From Anaerolineales bacterium (GTDB taxonomy: Bacteria > Chloroflexota > Anaerolineae > Anaerolineales > DRMV01): a stretch of DNA of 34,178 nt. Every line of letters begins with the position of its first letter. Position 1 is the first letter of the stretch. The notes beneath the pieces were generated by a model. The model saw only the letters and a program-made list of their open reading frames with translations, was not told the origin of the DNA and made no database searches. Of the stretch, positions 32,668 to 34,178 are shown in pieces. The position numbers and the translations under genes were made by a program. The stretch is taken from assembly GCA_027053355.1 (NCBI GenBank), contig JALUDX010000135.1:1-34178 (forward strand), read 5' to 3'.

Positions 32668-34178
32668 ATGCGCTCCAGCACAAAAGTCGTCCTCACCAAC
32701 CTACTGGCTTTTTCTCTCTTAATGCTGCTGACTCTGCCCGCCTTAGCAAAATTCGCCCTCCCGACCACCCCGCTGAGGTTGGCAAATTCCGCAAAACCAA
32801 TATGGCGTTACAACAAACAACACTGGGGGATATCTCCTCACGCTGCCCCAACGGTCAAGCCTCCGCAACTGTGGAAGTTTAGCGTGGGAAATGATACCGC
32901 CCACGGGTTCCCCGCTTCCCCCGCGATAGGGGTAGACAACACTCTCTTTGTCCCGTTGTACGATACGATCTATGCCGTCAATCCCGACGGCTCAGAAAAA
33001 TGGCATACAACCTTAGATGACGACGGCGACTATATCAGAGGAATACCCACCATAGATGACAACAGCACCAGCACCACGGACGACGATGTGGTGTACGTGC
33101 CAGTAATGAACGACAACTCGGCAGACCCGTCGGTATACGCACTCCGAGCAAGCGACGGTCTTAAACTGGGTGCAGAAGATGTGTGCGGCAACACCGCCAA
33201 AGGCGGGCCGTTGCTGGTTACGCGAAATGGGCAGGATTGGCTATATGTAGGCTGCGGCTCAAGGGTATACGCATGGAAGATTGAAAAAACGGTCACTGGT
33301 GGTATCGTCGCTTCCGTCAGCTTCAACTTTCAATGGGCAACTTCCTTAGGAGGGAGCGTATGGAGTTCGCCAACCTACGACCCAGACCACGATTACGTCA
33401 TTGCAGGTGCACTAACTTCTAACAAATTAGCCGCCTTCAATGCCAGTGACGGCACAGAAGTCTGGTCATTCATAACCGGCGACGACATAAAAAGTTCTGC
33501 GGCTATCAAAGAAGGCCGCGTGTATTTTGGGTCTAACGACGGAAAATTATATGTCCTCTCATCAGATACGGGTACAGAAATTTGGGAATTTAACGCCGGC
33601 GCACCAGTGCGGAGTTCTCCTGTAGTTTACGGGAGTGGTAGCAACACAAGGATTTACTTCACCACTTACACCGACCCGTCCTACTTATATGCGTTAGACG
33701 GGAACGGCAATTTGTTGTGGACGGCCGAAACCGGGAAAAATGCGCAATCCTCGCCGGTGGTAGACGCGAATGGCAACGTACTTGTCATTGAACACAAAGC
33801 AAAGATTTTCAACTTCACCAGCGACGGGAATCTGGTGTGGGAAATAGACCCTGCTACAGACCCCAGTTACGATGACCCAGGGGATTTAGAAGGCGAAATT
33901 GCCATAGACTCGTGCGGTAATCTATATGTGCTTGGGGGGCAACGGTCAACGAGTTCCCCTGCCGGACTTTTCATAGCATACGGTGACAGCCCCTGCGTTC
34001 CGCCAACACCGACCCCCACAGCCACGTTCACCCCCACGCCCACGGCCACGTTCACCCCCACGCCCACGGCCACGTTCACACCCACCCCTACGGCCACGTT
34101 TACACCCACCCCTACGGCCACGTTTACACCCACCCCTACGGCCACGTTTACACCCACCCCTACGGCCACGTTTACACC
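32668..34178 (+). CDS. Secreted PQQ-type beta-propeller protein with (TPTPTATF)n linker, 3' end cut off
   Basis: This gene is missing from the ORF track because it has no stop inside the window; 503 codons are open. GGAGG lies 6 bases before the ATG. Residues 1-28 are a signal peptide ending ALA. Residues ~45-440 contain repeated blade sequences of the PQQ type, for example LAAFNASDGTEVWSF, LYVLSSDTGTEIWEF and LYALDGNGNLLWTAETG. No catalytic residues of quinoprotein dehydrogenases were recognised, so it is more likely a structural or binding propeller. From residue ~447 it is TPTPTATF repeats, probably a cell-surface linker before an unseen domain. The codon use (many ata, aga) and lower GC differ from the neighbours. 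Confidence 0.85.
   Translation, partial: MRSSTKVVLTNLLAFSLLMLLTLPALAKFALPTTPLRLANSAKPIWRYNKQHWGISPHAAPTVKPPQLWKFSVGNDTAHGFPASPAIGVDNTLFVPLYDTIYAVNPDGSEKWHTTLDDDGDYIRGIPTIDDNSTSTTDDDVVYVPVMNDNSADPSVYALRASDGLKLGAEDVCGNTAKGGPLLVTRNGQDWLYVGCGSRVYAWKIEKTVTGGIVASVSFNFQWATSLGGSVWSSPTYDPDHDYVIAGALTSNKLAAFNASDGTEVWSFITGDDIKSSAAIKEGRVYFGSNDGKLYVLSSDTGTEIWEFNAGAPVRSSPVVYGSGSNTRIYFTTYTDPSYLYALDGNGNLLWTAETGKNAQSSPVVDANGNVLVIEHKAKIFNFTSDGNLVWEIDPATDPSYDDPGDLEGEIAIDSCGNLYVLGGQRSTSSPAGLFIAYGDSPCVPPTPTPTATFTPTPTATFTPTPTATFTPTPTATFTPTPTATFTPTPTATFTPTPTATFT
34006..34178 (+). repeat. 24-bp in-frame tandem repeat encoding TPTPTATF
   Basis: Seven full 24-bp units and a partial eighth run to the window edge. Unit 1 is divergent, units 2 and 3 are identical to each other, and units 4 to 7 are identical in a second version (acacccacccctacggccacgttt). 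The protein repeat is constant while the codons changed, so the last version has spread recently. Confidence 0.95.

Noticed and set aside
33867-34169. 100-codon minus-strand ORF with VGVGVNVAV repeats
   Set aside because: It is the antisense reading of the TPTPTATF repeat.
34006-34178. CRISPR array
   Set aside because: The 24-bp units are contiguous without spacers and are in frame within a coding region.

Overview
The window most likely comes from a chromosome of a Chloroflexota bacterium, probably class Anaerolineae. This is inference. It rests on moderately high GC content, Thr/Pro linkers of the (TP)n/TPTATF type in two secreted proteins, an efflux system with no outer-membrane partner, and many spacers filled with 'ccacagattacgcagatt'-type repeats. 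No rRNA, tRNA, CRISPR array, prophage or recognisable transposase gene was found. Nearly all genes are housekeeping or transport genes, and I see no clear new multi-gene defence or mobile system. The unusual signals are mostly in spacers, repeats and altered family members.

Layout. 1-5.0 kb (+): the end of an S9-type peptidase, an LPG-synthase-like membrane protein, an SLC13/DASS-type permease with TrkA-C domains, miaA and a CBS-pair protein. 5.1-6.1 kb (-): a lipoprotein with a CBM9-like domain. 6.3-11.3 kb (+): a solitary groES, two tandem thioredoxin-reductase-like genes (the first lacks the usual NADPH-binding motif), malate dehydrogenase and a mitochondrial-type citrate synthase. 11.5-14.8 kb (+): a radical SAM protein, MgtE and a DJ-1/PfpI protein. 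14.8-18.5 kb (+): pstC-pstA-pstB-phoU without pstS, preceded by a likely Pho box and a strong leader hairpin.

18.5-25.1 kb (-): an alpha/beta hydrolase, a small degenerate histidine-kinase-like protein overlapping adenine deaminase, a TylF-like methyltransferase, an 8-oxoguanine-deaminase-like amidohydrolase, and an antitoxin-toxin pair (UPF0175/DUF3368) whose toxin gene is broken. 25.3-28.8 kb (+): alpha-glucan phosphorylase, whose 3' end and two downstream palindromes are repeated with an exact 158-bp period, then an EamA transporter. 28.9-32.2 kb (-): a MacAB-like efflux operon (adaptor, ATPase, permease) driven by a perfect consensus sigma-70 promoter with a palindromic operator-like site. 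32.7 kb to the end (+): a secreted beta-propeller protein that runs off the window into a growing 24-bp (TPTPTATF) repeat; this gene is absent from the ORF track.

Functional groupings are phosphate uptake and its control (pst-phoU), TCA-cycle enzymes (mdh, citrate synthase), thiol redox (two TrxR-like proteins), purine base deamination (adenine and 8-oxoguanine deaminases), glycogen breakdown (glgP) and efflux (macAB-like). Start codons were moved from the ORF-track positions wherever a Shine-Dalgarno site, family alignment or promoter argued for a downstream start.
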